6,489 nucleotides of DNA from assembly GCA_017622635.1 (NCBI GenBank), contig JAGAQS010000047.1:1-6489 (forward strand), written 5' to 3'. The position numbers were made by a program, and so were the translations under genes. The stretch is from Ruminococcus sp. GTDB lineage: Bacteria; Bacillota; Clostridia; Oscillospirales; Ruminococcaceae. Each line of letters begins with the position of its first letter. The first letter of the stretch is position 1. Shown here piece after piece: positions 5,887-6,489 of the stretch. Under the pieces are notes generated by a model, which was not told the DNA's origin, ran no database searches, and saw only the letters and a program-made list of their open reading frames with translations.

Positions 5887-6489
5887 ATGAATAAGAAGAT
5901 TGTTTTTTCACTGTTGTTTGCTTCGGTATGTTCACTTTCAGCGTGCGGAAAAGACGATATAGGCTCGCTTGATGACTCCGTTATTATAAACGAGGGTTCA
6001 ATAAGTGACAGTACTGAACAGGATACATCTGACGGGAATTTACAGACTGAAACAGGAGGATATGTTGTTACGGCAGTTCCTACTACAACAACTACGGTTA
6101 CTACAGCAACCGACGAACTCGGAAATATAATAACCGAAACCGTTCCTGTTGAACCGTCTGTTGAAACACCTGCCCCCGAAACACCTGCTGACCCACAGAC
6201 TCCCGAAACTGTTACCGAAACACCTGCACAGTCTGTTATTGACTATACACCGTCAACCGCTGCCGCAGGTACACCTGCATCAACCGCCGTGCTTCCTGCC
6301 GACGCTCCGACACAGTATGATTATAACTACGGTCCTGCACCGACAGTCTATAATATTCCCGGAATAAAATATATAGACAATGTTCTTATTGCCAATAAAT
6401 CATACAGTCTGCCTGCCGACTTCTATCCCGACCTTGACCAGACCTGTCTCAGTCAGTTCTATAAATTACAGAATGACGCTTCGGCTGTC
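5887..6489 (+). CDS. Lipoprotein with Thr/Pro-rich linker and start of a VanY-type (M15) carboxypeptidase domain, 3'-truncated
   Basis: The frame is open from the ATG at 5887 to the window end (201 residues) with no stop. It begins with a lipoprotein signal: MNKK, a hydrophobic stretch, then lipobox LSAC with Cys20 as the lipidated residue. The mature protein should be anchored to the outer face of the membrane. Residues about 21-58 are polar and acidic. Residues about 59-156 are a low-complexity linker rich in Thr, Pro, Ala and Glu (PTTTTTVTTATDE, repeated ETPA units), a likely wall-spanning spacer. From about residue 159, GIKYIDNVLIANKSYSLPAD followed by FYPDLD matches the opening strand of M15B D-Ala-D-Ala carboxypeptidases (typically VNKxxxLPxDY), which trim peptidoglycan stem peptides. 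The zinc-binding and catalytic residues lie beyond the edge, so activity cannot be judged. AGGAGGA sits 4 bases before the ATG. Lipoprotein status is firm; the peptidase call rests on about 40 residues. Confidence 0.82.
   Translation, partial: MNKKIVFSLLFASVCSLSACGKDDIGSLDDSVIINEGSISDSTEQDTSDGNLQTETGGYVVTAVPTTTTTVTTATDELGNIITETVPVEPSVETPAPETPADPQTPETVTETPAQSVIDYTPSTAAAGTPASTAVLPADAPTQYDYNYGPAPTVYNIPGIKYIDNVLIANKSYSLPADFYPDLDQTCLSQFYKLQNDASAV
6163..6227 (+). repeat. In-frame GAAACACCTGC repeats in the lipoprotein linker
   Basis: The 11-mer GAAACACCTGC occurs exactly at 6163-6173, 6178-6188 and 6217-6227, each in frame as Glu-Thr-Pro-Ala. A partial copy (ACACCTGCA) lies at 6271-6279. Spacings are multiples of three (15 and 39 bases), consistent with linker growth by duplication without breaking the frame. 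Linker length may therefore vary between strains. Confidence 0.8.

Noticed and set aside
6149..6367. His/Leu/Pro-rich 72-residue reading frame
   Set aside because: It is an out-of-frame reading of the repetitive lipoprotein linker. The real frame runs from 5887 to the window end.
1..6489. tRNA, rRNA, CRISPR array, insertion sequence or toxin-antitoxin cassette
   Set aside because: Reading by eye showed no cloverleaf, regularly spaced direct repeats, transposase or terminal inverted repeats. The 111-residue protein has no toxin partner in view.

Overview
The window looks like chromosomal DNA from an anaerobic, fibre-degrading Clostridia member, probably Ruminococcus or a close relative in Oscillospiraceae. 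This rests on AT-rich DNA with strong Shine-Dalgarno sites, a secreted esterase ending in a dockerin-like module, a fused AdhE of the fermentative type, and a lipoprotein with a Thr/Pro-rich linker. The genus is inferred from gene style, not from a marker gene.

Layout from left to right. (1) The 3' three-quarters of trpA (+), the last enzyme-subunit gene of tryptophan synthesis, runs in from the left edge and ends at a hairpin terminator. (2) Convergent to it is a two-gene minus-strand operon. A small unrecognised cytoplasmic protein of 111 residues comes first, and its stop codon lies 2 bases before the start of a secreted SGNH/GDSL esterase resembling carbohydrate esterase family 3, with a C-terminal dockerin-like module. 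(3) A short divergent control region (about 2152-2354) holds back-to-back promoters, both with extended -10 elements, a perfect 8+8 base inverted repeat over the minus-strand -35, and a small hairpin in the adhE leader. (4) adhE (+) encodes a complete bifunctional acetaldehyde/alcohol dehydrogenase. After 15 bases comes a complete kinase-fold protein of the aminoglycoside phosphotransferase/choline kinase type, then a strong intrinsic terminator. (5) A separate promoter drives a lipoprotein whose last visible residues match the start of a VanY-type (M15) D-Ala-D-Ala carboxypeptidase domain. It runs off the right edge before its catalytic residues.

Functionally, the window combines amino-acid synthesis, plant-polysaccharide deacetylation, disposal of fermentation electrons to ethanol, and probable cell-wall trimming. 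The genes sit in small independent transcription units and do not form one pathway. I see no RNA genes, mobile elements, CRISPR arrays or defence cassettes, and no gene-free stretch over 300 bases. The points most worth following up are the adhE-kinase pairing, the coupled small protein in front of the esterase, and the one-sided dockerin. I did not find a clearly new multi-gene system.
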